The notes under the pieces: model-generated
Databases searched by the model: none
What the model saw: the letters and a program-made list of their open reading frames with translations, nothing else
What the model was told of the DNA's origin: nothing
Origin: Acinetobacter sp. CFCC 10889
Lineage (GTDB): Bacteria; Pseudomonadota; Gammaproteobacteria; Pseudomonadales; Moraxellaceae
Reading direction: 5' to 3'
Length of the DNA stretch: 64,000 nt
NCBI RefSeq assembly: GCF_003268395.1
Contig: NZ_LQXQ01000012.1
Span: 1 to 64,000, forward strand
Made by a program: the position numbers and the translations under genes
Shown here: in pieces, positions 19,589 to 29,685 of the stretch
Layout of the letters: every line of letters starts with the position of its first letter
Position numbering within the stretch: position 1 is the first letter of the stretch

Positions 19589-20218
19589 TTATTTTTCTTC
19601 TGAATTGAAGAAGCTATAGCTGTTCATCAGGTTGCGATAATCAGGAATATGATTTGAGAATAATGCGCCCAAGCCCTCTACATCATTACGCCAATCACGG
19701 TGTAATTCACACGCCATACCAAACCAGGTCATCAACTGTGCGCCTGCACTCGACATACGATCCCATGCTGCATCACGAGTAAGCGGATTAAAGGTCCCCG
19801 ATGCATCTGTCACCACAAAAACTTCAAAATCTTCTTCAAGTGCCGACAGTGCAGGGAAAGCAACGCAGACTTCTGTTACAACACCTGCGATAATCAATTG
19901 TTTCTTACCAGTCGCTTTGACTGCTTTAACAAAATCTTCATTATCCCATGCATTAATTTGACCAGGACGTGCGATAAATGGTGCGTCTGGAAACATTTCT
20001 TTTAGTTCAGGTACAAGCGGACCATTTGGACCATTTTCAAAACTTGTGGTTAAAATCGTTGGTAAATTAAAGTATTTTGCGGCTGCTGCAACTGCAAGGA
20101 CATTGGTTTTAAATTTGTCTGGATCGATATCACGAACCAAGGACAAGAGCCCCGTTTGATGGTCAACAAGAAGTACTGCGGCATTGTCTTTGTCTAAACG
20201 AACGTATGGTTTTCCCAT
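19589..20218 (-). CDS. Isochorismatase-family hydrolase, YcaC-like
   Basis: 209 residues of the cysteine hydrolase (isochorismatase/nicotinamidase) fold. Asp19 in LLVDHQTG and Cys118 in VVTEVCVA are two members of the usual catalytic triad; the third position, often Lys, is occupied by Arg84 in FIARPGQ. The non-proline cis-peptide region GVVTEVC is intact. Length and sequence fit YcaC, an octameric enzyme of unknown substrate. It sits between a LysR gene and a divergent pirin gene, as in other Acinetobacter stress-response loci. Confidence 0.88.
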   Translation of the reverse strand: MGKPYVRLDKDNAAVLLVDHQTGLLSLVRDIDPDKFKTNVLAVAAAAKYFNLPTILTTSFENGPNGPLVPELKEMFPDAPFIARPGQINAWDNEDFVKAVKATGKKQLIIAGVVTEVCVAFPALSALEEDFEVFVVTDASGTFNPLTRDAAWDRMSSAGAQLMTWFGMACELHRDWRNDVEGLGALFSNHIPDYRNLMNSYSFFNSEEK

Positions 20219-20346
20219 TTGAATTATTCCTGTGTAAGGTGACTATTATTTAAAATGATGCAGATACTGAGATGAAATATGATCAGTAGCCAGCAGGGTA
20301 CGGTTTTATACTAGGGTTAAAATGTTGAAAGAAAAAGACGCATTTT

Positions 20347-20363
20347 TAAGACAAATTGTCTTA
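20347..20363. promoter_or_regulatory. Palindromic operator between YcaC-like gene and pirin
   Basis: TAAGACAA-A-TTGTCTTA, a perfect 8-1-8 inverted repeat containing a T-N11-A core, in the 305-bp divergent region. A second short repeat CTAT-AA-GATAG follows. LysR regulators commonly bind such sites. Confidence 0.6.
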
Positions 20364-20523
20364 TCTATAAGATAGTCGATTAAATTTTTGAATCTGTTCT
20401 GAAATTGTATCATTTTATTTTATTGTCCTGTTTTTGGGATAGAGATTGCTATCAAATTGCTATAATCACGGATTTAGAATCATTAAAATAGCATTCATAT
20501 TCAGTCCCAACTGGGAGATAGAA

Positions 20524-21399
20524 ATGAAAAAAGTTGTTGGCGTTTATCGCAATAAAAATATGCACTGGGTGGGCGATGGTTTTCCTGTCAAAAACCTATT
20601 CTCTTATGATCGTCTAGGTCAGGCAATCAGTCCATTTTTACTGTTGGACTATGCTGCACCATACCATTTTGCTGCAACTACAGCACAACATGGTGTAGGT
20701 TCACATCCGCATCGTGGTTTTGAAACGGTCACGATCGCCTATCAAGGTGAAGTTAGTCATAAAGATTCGGCAGGTGGTGGTGGCACCATTAAAACTGGTG
20801 ATGTGCAATGGATGACAGCAGGTGCGGGGTTAGTACATGAGGAATTTCATTCACATGATTTTGCTGAAAAAGGTGGCATGTTTGAAATGGTGCAACTTTG
20901 GGTGAATTTACCTGCGGCAGATAAAATGACAGCACCGAAATATCAAGCGATTGAAGCAAAAGATATTCCTGTGGTCAAATTTGAAAATAATGCAGGTCAA
21001 CTGCGTGTTATCGCAGGACAATATGCAGAACAACAAGGTGCAGCCTTGACCTTTAGTCCTGTGAATGTGTGGGATGCGACTTTAAGAGCAGGGCATGTAC
21101 AAAATATTTTTGTACCTGTTGATCACAATACATTGCTTGTGGTACTTGAGGGTGAATTAATGCTCAATACAACACAACATGTGCAAGACCATTCGATTGT
21201 GATGTTTGCCAAAGATGCTGAAGCACATATTCAAATTGAAGCATTGCAGGATGCTAAATTCTTAGTATTGACAGGTAAACCGTTGAATGAACCGATTCAA
21301 GGCTATGGTCCTTTTGTGATGAATAGCAAAGATGAAATCATTCAAGCTTTTAATGATTTTAACAGTGGTAAATTTGGTGAGATTGCCATCCAAAGTTAA
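20524..21399 (+). CDS. Pirin family protein
   Basis: 291 residues from ATG 20524 (GGGAGA upstream). Two cupin domains; the N-terminal one carries the metal ligands of pirins: His61 and His63 in SHPHRGFET, His105 and Glu107 in GLVHEEFH. Bacterial pirins such as E. coli YhhW bind Fe or other metals and can act as quercetin dioxygenases; others regulate metabolism by protein contact. Divergent from the YcaC-like gene. Confidence 0.92.
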   Translation: MKKVVGVYRNKNMHWVGDGFPVKNLFSYDRLGQAISPFLLLDYAAPYHFAATTAQHGVGSHPHRGFETVTIAYQGEVSHKDSAGGGGTIKTGDVQWMTAGAGLVHEEFHSHDFAEKGGMFEMVQLWVNLPAADKMTAPKYQAIEAKDIPVVKFENNAGQLRVIAGQYAEQQGAALTFSPVNVWDATLRAGHVQNIFVPVDHNTLLVVLEGELMLNTTQHVQDHSIVMFAKDAEAHIQIEALQDAKFLVLTGKPLNEPIQGYGPFVMNSKDEIIQAFNDFNSGKFGEIAIQS

Positions 21400-21402
21400 G
21401 GT

Positions 21403-21430
21403 AAAAGCGGATTTTAGAATCCGCTTTTTA
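21403..21430 (+). terminator. Intrinsic terminator after pirin
   Basis: Perfect 11-bp stem AAAAGCGGATT/AATCCGCTTTT with TTAG loop and T-rich end. Confidence 0.9.
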
Positions 21431-21475
21431 TGTATCTAGATATTTATATTGATGGCTAAAGCCATTTAGATAAAA

Positions 21476-21564
21476 AAAAGGGCTTCTATCCCACACTATA
21501 GAAGCCCTTTTACGCTGTAAGTTTTCTTTATACTTTTCACATATTTAATGTTATAATATGTGAA
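21476..21564. other. Second terminator plus inverted repeat in a gene-free stretch
   Basis: In the 435-bp gap after pirin there is a second hairpin (13-bp stem AAAAGGGCTTCTA/TAGAAGCCCTTTT at 21476-21511, with the better T-tract on the minus strand) and a 10-bp inverted repeat TTCACATATT/AATATGTGAA at 21536-21564. No coding frame is convincing from 21430 to 21865, which is otherwise very AT-rich. Confidence 0.55.
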
Positions 21565-21865
21565 GTAGTTATCATTTATGCCGCTCATAATAATCAATCT
21601 TACTTCATTTGTAAATACAACGAATGGTAAAATATTTAAATTATCTTTATATTTTTAAATGAATTTTATTTTTAATTTTAAAATATTGTTATAAAAAAAT
21701 AAGTTATATTTACATTGTTTATTTTTTGTACTTGAAAATTTTTATCAGTTGAATAATATTTTTTTTTGGGCAATGAAAAACCACAAAAACTGGAACTTTT
21801 TAATAGCCTATTTTTAAGGTGCTTCATTCATAATAAAAAAAATAGTTAACGCTTGGATAATAACT

Positions 21866-23163
21866 TTGAATATTGCAGTGATTGGTAGTGGCATGGCTGG
21901 TCTGCTACCGCAAGAATTCTGAAAGATGCAGGACATAATATTACGATTTTTGAAGCTTTGGCAGGTCGTGGAATGGACAGCCATAGTCTTGAGTTTGAAG
22001 GTGGTTTGATTGATGCGCCATTACGTGTTATGAATCCACATTTATGGCAAAATACCCTCAGCCTTGCAACCCATTTGGGCATTAAAACCTTTCCTGTGCG
22101 TACATTTATGGCATGCAGTTGGTTGTTTGAAGATAAAACAGAAACATGGCTTACCACAACCCGTTCCCGCATTGGTAATTTTCCAATCATCAATAACCGT
22201 AAAGGCATTAAGCAATATGGTTGGCGTTTAGTGAAGGGGATGTTGCAACTCAAAACTGCCATTCACCAATTTTTTAAATCTAAAAATCAAGATATTACAC
22301 TGGCTGAATTTATTAATCACAATGACATTGAAGAAGTATTCTGGCATGGTGCAGTGATGCCTGTGTTGTATACCATTTGTACTTGTGATCCGAAAACTAT
22401 TGGTGAATGGCCTGCCAAACCTTTGTTGGTATTTTTACGTCAGTTGACAGATGGTGATGCATTATTGCGTTTGCATGGTGGTACACCAGCTTTGGTGGAT
22501 AAGTTGGTTGAAGGAATTGATATTCATAGTGGTTCGGCTGTGTCTAAAGTTGAAGAACAGGGCGATCAAGTTTTGGTGGAAAATGCACAAGGTGAACAGT
22601 TGTTTTTTGATCGTGTCATCGTAGCAACACCGACCAATAAATTGGATGAATTTCTAAATCCTGAGCAGTTTGCTGAAGATATGGCATTGTTAAAACAGTT
22701 TAAGTTTGAACAAGGTGAATTGGTGATGCATACCGATACAAGCGTTATGCCACCAAACCGTAAAGACTGGTGTGTACTCAGTTATATGATGGATCGTAAA
22801 TTTACCAAGCAACAATTTACAGTGTGGTTAAATTCAGTTGAGCCAAGTTTAGTGGGTAAATCACCTGTGTTCCAAACATGGCGACCAGTGACACCAATTG
22901 ATCCGAAAAAAGTCATTTCAACTGCAACTTTAACTCGTGCTGTAGTGAACTCTGAAACGGTGGCATTAAATAAAGAGTTACAACAACGTCATCGCCAAGA
23001 AAATCGTAAAGTCTTCTATTGTGGTTCTTGGTCATGTGATGGTTTACCAATTTTAGAATCAGCAGTGACATCTGCTATGCATATCGCAGAAATTTTCGGT
23101 GCACCATTGCCATTTGTAGGTTTAAAACCTAAAGTTGAGGTTGCTCCCCAACTCGGCTACTGA
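21866..23163 (+). pseudogene. FAD-dependent oxidoreductase with a -1 frameshift near its start
   Basis: The long frame lacks the dinucleotide-binding start. Just upstream, in another frame from TTG 21866, is NIAVIGSGMAGL, the GxGxxG Rossmann motif, which then hits a stop. Adding one base near 21902-21904 joins it to ATARILKDAGHNITIFEAL and the rest (R-G-M-D-S-H-S-L-E-F-E-G-G), giving about 432 residues. The C-terminal part has the SWSCDGLPILESAVTSAMH FAD-binding end of amine oxidase/phytoene desaturase-like flavoproteins. A methyltransferase follows after 6 bp, so the two form an operon, perhaps acting on a lipid. It is either a broken gene or a sequencing error; TTG start is also unusual. 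Confidence 0.75.
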
Positions 23164-23169
23164 TGTGCT

Positions 23170-24003
23170 ATGCAATGGATTCAAGCCATACAGCAACAAT
23201 TTTCACAACATAAATATGCCATCAATGCCAAAATTTTAGGTGATGATGCAGCGTATGCTTGGACGAATTTAGGATACTGGACTGCGACTACGCAGTCTTA
23301 TCCACAAGCCTGTCGCCAATTGGCTGATCAATTGGCTGCTGCTGTGGCTTTAAATTCAAATGATCAACTTTTGGATTTAGGTTGTGGGCGAGGTGCGAGT
23401 GTATTGCATTGGCAAAATCATTATAAAATTCAAAGGCTCAGTGCTATAGATGTGCAAGCACCATGTATTGAATATCTACAAAATCATTTAAAATCAAATA
23501 TTCAGTTATATTGTGGTTCATTTTTAAATTTAAAAAATATTTTACCTGAACAGGGTTTTGATGTGGTGCTGTGTATTGATGCGGCATACCATAGTCCTTT
23601 GAATTCATTTTTAGATTCGATTCATGGTGTTTTAAATTCAAAAGGGCGGGTTGGTTTTCATTATTTAATGTGGTCTGAAAAATGGCAAAATTTGTCTAAA
23701 TTTGAACAAGAAAAATATCGCCTATTATTAAAAACTGTAGATATTCAAATCGAAAATTTACATTCGCAAGCTGACCTTCAACAAATGATGCAACAACATC
23801 AGTTTGACCATATACAAATCGATGATTTGTCTGAACCTGTTTTTTTAGGTTTTGCTCGCTATATTGCACAGCAAAAAAAATCTAGAAAATATGATCATTT
23901 TCTGGATGTTTTTAAAATAAAAATGACCGCTAAGCTTTGTAATAAGCTGTATCGGGATGGTTTAGTGCGTTATATTCAAATTACAGCGCAAAACATGCAA
24001 TGA
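23170..24003 (+). CDS. Class I SAM-dependent methyltransferase
   Basis: 277 residues. Motif I LLDLGCGRGAS (residues 67-77), an acidic end of strand 2 (SAIDVQAP) and motif IV FDVVLCIDAAYH are clear. The rest resembles methyltransferases that act on small or lipid substrates. It starts 6 bp after the FAD oxidoreductase and belongs to the same transcript; flavoprotein plus methyltransferase pairs occur in lipid-modifying clusters, but the substrate here is unknown. Confidence 0.82.
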   Translation: MQWIQAIQQQFSQHKYAINAKILGDDAAYAWTNLGYWTATTQSYPQACRQLADQLAAAVALNSNDQLLDLGCGRGASVLHWQNHYKIQRLSAIDVQAPCIEYLQNHLKSNIQLYCGSFLNLKNILPEQGFDVVLCIDAAYHSPLNSFLDSIHGVLNSKGRVGFHYLMWSEKWQNLSKFEQEKYRLLLKTVDIQIENLHSQADLQQMMQQHQFDHIQIDDLSEPVFLGFARYIAQQKKSRKYDHFLDVFKIKMTAKLCNKLYRDGLVRYIQITAQNMQ

Positions 24004-24023
24004 AAACAACAAGGATGTAAATA

Positions 24024-24443
24024 ATGTCAGTCAAATATTCAGGGGGCTGTTTGTGTGGGGCAATCCGTTATCACACTGAAGTTGAACCCAAATTTAGTTT
24101 TAATTGTCATTGTCGGGATTGTCAAAAATCCAGTGGTGGTGCTTATGCGCCAATTGCATTTTTCCCGCAATCACAGCTGAGCATTCAGGGTGATGTAAAA
24201 TATTACCAATCTTTGGGGGCTTCAGGGAAAAATATACAACGGGGGTTTTGTGCCAATTGTGGTTCAAATTTATTTGCTTTACCTGAGCTTGCAGCAGGAA
24301 TGATTTCGATTCGTGCAGGGACTTTAGATAACCCTGAAATGTTTCACCCTAAGTTTGAAATTTTTACCCGTCATGCAAATCAATGGGATATTTTAAATCA
24401 AAATCTTCAGCACTTTGAGTATGCTGCAGAAAAGAAAAAATAA
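24024..24443 (+). CDS. GFA/CENP-V family zinc protein
   Basis: 139 residues. Zinc-binding cysteines follow the GFA pattern: C9-x-C11 (GGCLCGAIRY), C28-x-C30-x2-C33 (NCHCRDCQKSSGG) and C76-x2-C79 (CANCGSNLF). The family includes glutathione-dependent formaldehyde-activating proteins and S-(hydroxymethyl)glutathione synthases, but most members are uncharacterised. AAGGATG lies before ATG. It closes the core segment before the island; 20 bp separate it from the methyltransferase, so it may be the third gene of that operon. Confidence 0.9.
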   Translation: MSVKYSGGCLCGAIRYHTEVEPKFSFNCHCRDCQKSSGGAYAPIAFFPQSQLSIQGDVKYYQSLGASGKNIQRGFCANCGSNLFALPELAAGMISIRAGTLDNPEMFHPKFEIFTRHANQWDILNQNLQHFEYAAEKKK

Positions 24444-24465
24444 AAGGATTATTCAAAAACAACAA

Positions 24466-24487
24466 AGCCTCACTAAAAAGCGAGGCT
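24466..24487 (-). terminator. Original tRNA-Thr terminator, displaced by the island
   Basis: AGCCTC/GAGGCT hairpin; read on the minus strand it follows the orphaned 3' tRNA end and leads into a T-rich stretch. It can also serve the convergent GFA gene. Confidence 0.65.
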
Positions 24488-24495
24488 AAGTATAA

Positions 24496-24542
24496 AATGG
24501 TGCCGGCACACGGATTCGAACTGTGGACCTACTGATTACAAG
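24496..24542. repeat. Left attachment site: 3' end of tRNA-Thr
   Basis: 47 bases identical to 39797-39843, comprising the 3' part of tRNA-Thr (T arm, acceptor strand, CCA, anticodon loop edge). After it the sequence diverges. This is the old chromosomal 3' end separated from its gene by insertion. Confidence 0.92.
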
Positions 24543-25323
24543 AAAAGATAAATTATTATAAAATTAATAATAAAATCAATTACTTGTATTATTTTGGGAT
24601 GTGGGAACCTAATAAAATCAATGATACCGTGCATTTTTGTTCAACTCTTTGTTTTTATATGAAAAACATGTTTTTGTCTGCTCACTTTAATATTTTACTG
24701 AATGACTAAACATAAGAAAGATAAGGAGTCAATTTGGCAGATGAACCACGTTTTGGACCCTGTTTTGTTGATGATGTTTTGATGGACCACAAAACTAAAT
24801 GGAAGAAAACTAAGAGTTTTCTTGTAGGACCATGACGAACCTAAGTCCAATAGAACTCCCAAAAATATCTATGATCAGTACCTGAGGTATGTAAAGAAGG
24901 TACCAAAGTAGCTTTTTTACATGCAAATCATGATAGGTGGAGCGGACTAGATATGAGGTGAGATTGGCAGAAAAAAGCGACAAAGCATAATGTGGCATAA
25001 GAGAAAGAATCGCCTAGATTCATGCGGATATCTATGGTAACAGTCATGCCAGTAGCTCAGTGGAGGAAAAAAAAGAAAAACTCCCCCTCATAGATATCAA
25101 ATGCGTAAGAAAAGCTAATACCAAATCCAAAATTATCTTAATATCAAAATTTCCCCCTATAGCACACACCTCGGTTTTTTACTTCGCCAAAGCACATTGC
25201 GAGTCCGCAACATGCCTGTCGAGCAAGGGCTTCGGTGAGGTGAAAATAATGCTGCTCTGTATTTTATGCTGGCTATATACAAAGAGAAACTACCCAGAAT
25301 TTCTAGGCAGTTTTGATGATGTA
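24543..25323. other. Left end of the island, no convincing gene
   Basis: 780 bp between attL and the helicase end. Short frames exist but lack ribosome sites. GACCACAAAA at 24785-24794 matches the motif repeated near the right end. Codon bias and frame structure look non-coding; possible remnants. Confidence 0.5.
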
Positions 25324-27725
25324 CTATTCCTCATCATCAAAGATATCTTCGCTCAAGATAGATTGAGCTTTTGCCAGTGGAGATGCTGATCCAGAAATCA
25401 ACTCGCCTGTGGTTGCATCAAAAGTACGATTCCCTAATACCAATACATTCGGTATATCTCGAAATTGCTTTTGGAAGGATGCAATAGATATGTATTGATA
25501 ATCGCCGTAAACAATACCTGTAAACTCCAAGAAGCGCTTCTCAGGTTTTTTGCATTACGGTCTTTAACTGCAAAATATTTGGCAATAAAGTTGGCTGCCT
25601 TACTTGGGTCGATTTCGACCTCTTTCGTTTTGTAGTTTATTTTAAGACCAGAAATGAGTTTGCGCTTAACAATACTGAGCATAGGCACAGAGCTATTTTT
25701 ACTAATACTTTCAAAGGCATCATAAAGTAAAGTACTAGCATCATTAGGCGTTAATTTAAACTTATCATGAAAATATTTCTCAGGATGATAACGATAGAAG
25801 CGTTTAGTCAGATATTTCACCACAATATTAGATGAATAACCCTTAGCAACAGTCACCACATGAGTAAATTGTTTATTCTTAATGATCTTATAAATATCAG
25901 GAAGATTGCCAATTAATGTCATCAACACTGCAATTTGATAAACTATTTCTACAGTGACAGCATGATGTTTAACCTCATATTGAGCAACAAGCTGGTCTAT
26001 GTAAGAGTCATCCACTTCTTGATATTGCATAATGGATGAGCCGAAATATCGAAGGTTGGTATTCACATTGGAATCAGATTGATCCAATTCATGATCAGCC
26101 ATGTCTTCAAGAGAAGAATCAGTTGCAGAACATTTAATAAACTTTGCTTTTTTGGGGATGGTCTCAACTTCTTGATCTACATCATCAACTTCATTTTCAG
26201 TAAAAGATTCGTCCGTTGGAGGATTAGATAGAATAATTTCAAATGCTGTATCTATACTCTCATGATAAGCTTGCTCGTTATTGTGCTTCTCCTCATCTAA
26301 AAACTCTTTAATATAGCTCGGTGTTTTAGTATCGTAATCAAGTCTATATTTTACGGTGCAATCAGGTAAAAGCTCATTAATTCGATCACGGAAGTAATAA
26401 AAGTTTTCATAGCAATTGGCTTTGTCTTTTCTATAGTAGTTTGCTGAAATACTGGCAGAATTACGACAAATTTCCCCCTTGAATAAAGCGAATAATTTTG
26501 CTCCAGCAAGCTCATTGAATGTTTCGTTCAATAAAGTCATCTTTTTATAGCGGCTGGTAATGGGTTGATCTTCGTTGTATATATCTAGACTAAAATCTTC
26601 AACAATTTCTGACAGTAATGTAGAGAGTTGGTTTAATTTTTGGATGAACTCTAGATTTTTTGCTTCATATAACTTTTTTAACGTAGCAATGTTGATTTGG
26701 TGGTTTTGACCAATATCTGTATGAAGTATGATAAAGCAGGGCACACTCGTTTTTCTGAGTCGCCCTAAAAATTGGACTAATTCTTCAGGGTGAGCATCTT
26801 TACCAATCACAAAAACAGAGTCAATTTCATCTTTAAGATTATTGATATTGACAGCTTCATCCATAATTGAAGTACAAAAGATGACATCAATATCTGCTGG
26901 AATACTTTGTTGTGTAAAAAGCGCTTTAACTTCGAGATTACTCTTACTTTTACTATGAATAGCTAGTGCTTTTACACCATGATATTTTTCCAAGGCAGCA
27001 GCGAGAAGCTCACATTTTTCTCGATGATTTAGACGAATAATAATTTTTTTACGTTGCCCATTTTTTTGCATTGTTTTAATGCGTTTTGCCACGAGTGAGA
27101 TAAAACTATATTGGTCTCCTTGTTCAAGTAAAATCATTTCAATAGAGCGTTTGATAGAAGCGTTATGTTTTTTGAATTGGTAGATGGCATCGAAAGGTAG
27201 GTTGAGTGTCCCCCAGCAAGATTGAGTAAATGTAGCTGTAAGTGCCAATACAGATTTAAACGTACCATGTTGAATATTCATCAGAATAGAATTAATTGCT
27301 TCGTCACGATATGATCCAGCGGAGTACAATTTATGACATTCATCAACAACCAATAATGTTGAGTTCAATTGCTTTTTGTTGAGGATGCCAATGACTGCTT
27401 CAAGTTTATCAAATGTACATACAATGATATGGCGGGCTTTATTCTGCAAATCAGATTCATTGGGCGTTTTTTTGTCATAATAAAATAAATAGCCAATATC
27501 ATTGGCTTGCTTTGAATACTGTTGTTCTAATTCTCTGACCTTGAGTACAGAAGGAATAATTTGAATAATAAAAAGATACTCTTTTATCCCTCCATCCATA
27601 ATAAAAGTCGTTTTTCCAACCCCTGTACCTGCTTGCAATAAAATACGTTTGCCTTGAGTTTGAGGAAATGCAATATCAGAAATAAATTGATCTGCTTGTA
27701 GATCAATTTGATGAATTTTAGACAT
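25324..27725 (-). CDS. Superfamily 2 helicase / origin-binding-like protein, frameshifted near the 3' end
   Basis: About 800 residues. Start ATG 27725 follows AAGGAG. Helicase motifs: Walker A AGTGVGKTT (32-40), motif II DECH (128-131), motif III LTATFT (near 173) and motif VI QFLGRLRK (near 332). The sequence resembles UL9-like origin-binding helicases and CyRepA1-type plasmid replication proteins. An acidic linker near residues 515-560 separates a C-terminal helical part. In a T6 run at 25546-25551 (A6 on the coding strand) one base appears missing: the existing frame runs into 37 atypical residues to 25434, while the other frame continues KRFLEFTGIVYGDYQYIS to a proper acidic end at 25324. 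Probably the island's replication gene, 55 bp downstream of int. Confidence 0.72.
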
Positions 27726-27780
27726 AAGTAAGCTCCTTGGGTGTACTGAATACACCCAACATATGTATGAGGGAAAAGGT

Positions 27781-28959
27781 TTAGGCTACTTGTTGGCTTT
27801 GACTACGAATGGCAGCTGCAATATCTTCAGATGCTTGCTTCAAGGTTTCTGCTTGAAGATGTGCATAGCGTTGAGTAGTTTGAGGTGAGGCATGACCGAG
27901 TAAGTGTTGGACAACATAAAGACTTTGTCCACTGTTCACAGCGAGACTAGCGAAGTTATGACGTAAGTCATGAATACGCATGTTATAGACACCTGCTGCA
28001 TGCATGATCTTGTCAAAGGTCTTGCGAATGTCGTTATAGGGTCTATTGTTTTCAGGATTTGCAAAAACAAATTGAGATGATTTTGGTAATTGCTGAAGAA
28101 TATCTAAAGCAGCCTGATTTAGGTTGATGCGACGAGCTTTACCAGATTTGTTTTCGCCAAGTAACCAAACGCCCGTACTCAGATCAACATCAGACCACTT
28201 CAGGTCCATTGCTTCACGTTTACGAACACCAGTGAGTAAGAGAAAACGGACAATTGCCACGATAATGGCATTATGGATACCGTAGTCCTGTGGCTGATCA
28301 AGAATTGCCACTAAACGCTGTGTTTCATTTGCATTTAAATAGCGTTCTTTTTGATTGTTTTCTCGGAATTTTTTAACCCGAGTGACTGGGTTAACCTCAA
28401 CTAACTCATGATCAATCGCAAGGTTAAACAGAGAAGAAAGCATTGCTCTGATACGGTTTACAGAAGCAGGACTGAGATGCTTTTGGTTCAACTCATCTAG
28501 TACCTTACGAATGATCCCTACATTAATATCTTCTAACTTCAAGTGACCGAGTATTGGAATGATATGAAGGTGTAAACGAGTTTCATCATCTTTCCATGAT
28601 TTTTTACGGCTTCGTGCATTCGGCATATAGACAGATAAAGCAAACTCAGCAAAGGTAATGTCTTTGGGGTTTTTTACTTCCTCAAATGGATGTAATCCTT
28701 GTGCCATACGAGTATGAAAGACATGTATTTTCTCAACGATTAGGGGTAAGTTCTGCTCAAATTCCGCATGAGGATAAGTCCCTAAGCTTTGTGAGATTTT
28801 CTTGCCCTGAAAAGTGAACCTACATAAGGTACGTACTGTATATGAGGTAACGAAAAACCGCCCACCAGTGACCTTGATCTGAGGGGAAATTTTTTGTAGA
28901 TCAATTTCTTTTCCTTGTGGAAAAGCGTGGATGGAACATTCTACTTTTATGGTATTCAT
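27781..28959 (-). CDS. int: Tyrosine recombinase / integrase
   Basis: 392 residues. N-terminal arm-binding type domain with SLGTYPHAEF (residues 58-67), a core-binding SAM-like domain (about 100-195) and the catalytic domain with Arg246 (TGVRKREA), Lys in ENKSGKARR (near 271), His330 and Arg333 (HDLRHNFAS), His356 (LLGHAS) and nucleophile Tyr365 (QRYAHL). AGGAGC precedes ATG. It is expected to recombine the 47-bp tRNA-Thr repeats. Co-directional with and upstream of the helicase. Confidence 0.96.
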   Translation of the reverse strand: MNTIKVECSIHAFPQGKEIDLQKISPQIKVTGGRFFVTSYTVRTLCRFTFQGKKISQSLGTYPHAEFEQNLPLIVEKIHVFHTRMAQGLHPFEEVKNPKDITFAEFALSVYMPNARSRKKSWKDDETRLHLHIIPILGHLKLEDINVGIIRKVLDELNQKHLSPASVNRIRAMLSSLFNLAIDHELVEVNPVTRVKKFRENNQKERYLNANETQRLVAILDQPQDYGIHNAIIVAIVRFLLLTGVRKREAMDLKWSDVDLSTGVWLLGENKSGKARRINLNQAALDILQQLPKSSQFVFANPENNRPYNDIRKTFDKIMHAAGVYNMRIHDLRHNFASLAVNSGQSLYVVQHLLGHASPQTTQRYAHLQAETLKQASEDIAAAIRSQSQQVA

Positions 28960-29300
28960 GGTTGCTCCTGATAAAAGTGAAGAAAAAAAGAGACAGAAAA
29001 ACTCAGACTCATGGCATTACACGTACCTAAAGTCGATACATATTTCCGTTCGGTATGAAAAATAAACGTTTAAAAAATAAATATATAGATGGCTTTGAGA
29101 CTGGATATCCAAGGGATTTCGGTCGCCTCAGATTTGAGGCTGGATGTTCAGGCTTGAAATGCCCTTCAAATTGCAAAATACTTTGTGTTAATTTGTAAAA
29201 AATAGCTGTTTTTACGATCAAATTGGACCGACTGACTACTAGAATCTTCGTCAGAACATCACCAAAGAGCATTAGTGCTTAAGTTTCCTCGATCAATAAA
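28960..29300. other. Region upstream of int, no convincing gene
   Basis: 340 bp that should hold the int promoter. One 81-codon minus-strand frame is present but has no ribosome site or recognisable features. The inverted stretch CCTCAGATTTGAGG at about 29124-29137 is a possible protein-binding site. Confidence 0.45.
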
Positions 29301-29305
29301 AAACA

Positions 29306-29332
29306 ACCTCAAAGCTGATTGAGCTTTGAGGT
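29306..29332 (-). terminator. Terminator of the island's small-gene operon
   Basis: Perfect 11-bp stem ACCTCAAAGCT/AGCTTTGAGGT with GATTG loop, followed on the minus strand by GTTTTTTATT. Confidence 0.9.
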
Positions 29333-29348
29333 CTATTCTAGGGTCTTG

Positions 29349-29627
29349 CTAGTAATCATCAGGTAATAAGATGGTCGTGAAGCTGCGATCAGCTTCAGTG
29401 ATGATCCAGATTTTGTCTTGTCCGATCTGATAGCTCGATAGGATACGAGCATCCGTCACCAGTGCTTCTTCATTGGATACCCGATCTTCCTCACAAAGGT
29501 CTCCCCAGTCACCTGTTTGATGACGATGTAATAAGACCCAGAGATCAATTTGCCTTTTTGCTGCTAAGGCTAAAGCATGGGGTGTAGACATGACTTGCCC
29601 CAAAGCGAATAAGAAATGCTTTGTCAT
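29349..29627 (-). CDS. Small accessory protein typical of plasmids and islands
   Basis: 92 residues from ATG 29627. The signature TPHALALAA, HQTGDWGDLCEEDRVSNEEAL, then RILSSYQIGQDKIWIITEAD and TTILLPDDY is one I associate with a widespread family of short proteins on plasmids and integrative elements, often misnamed as a restriction subunit; its function is unknown. Last gene of the minus-strand cluster and followed by a strong terminator. Confidence 0.75.
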   Translation of the reverse strand: MTKHFLFALGQVMSTPHALALAAKRQIDLWVLLHRHQTGDWGDLCEEDRVSNEEALVTDARILSSYQIGQDKIWIITEADRSFTTILLPDDY

Positions 29628-29685
29628 CAAAATAGCTCACATAAAAAGGAAAGAAAAACCACAGGACAGAGCTGTGTCAGGCGCT

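Noticed and set aside
21846..22262. 138-codon minus-strand frame
   Set aside because: Antisense to the FAD oxidoreductase gene; appears open only by chance.
24810..24998. 62-codon minus-strand frame in the left end
   Set aside because: No ribosome site, no recognisable features.
25060..25389. 109-codon plus-strand frame at the left end of the island
   Set aside because: It overlaps the helicase 3' end on the other strand, lacks a sensible domain and its composition looks non-coding, although a GGAGG-like stretch overlaps the start.
29027..29272. 81-codon minus-strand frame upstream of int
   Set aside because: No ribosome site and unlike a protein in composition; more likely the int promoter region.
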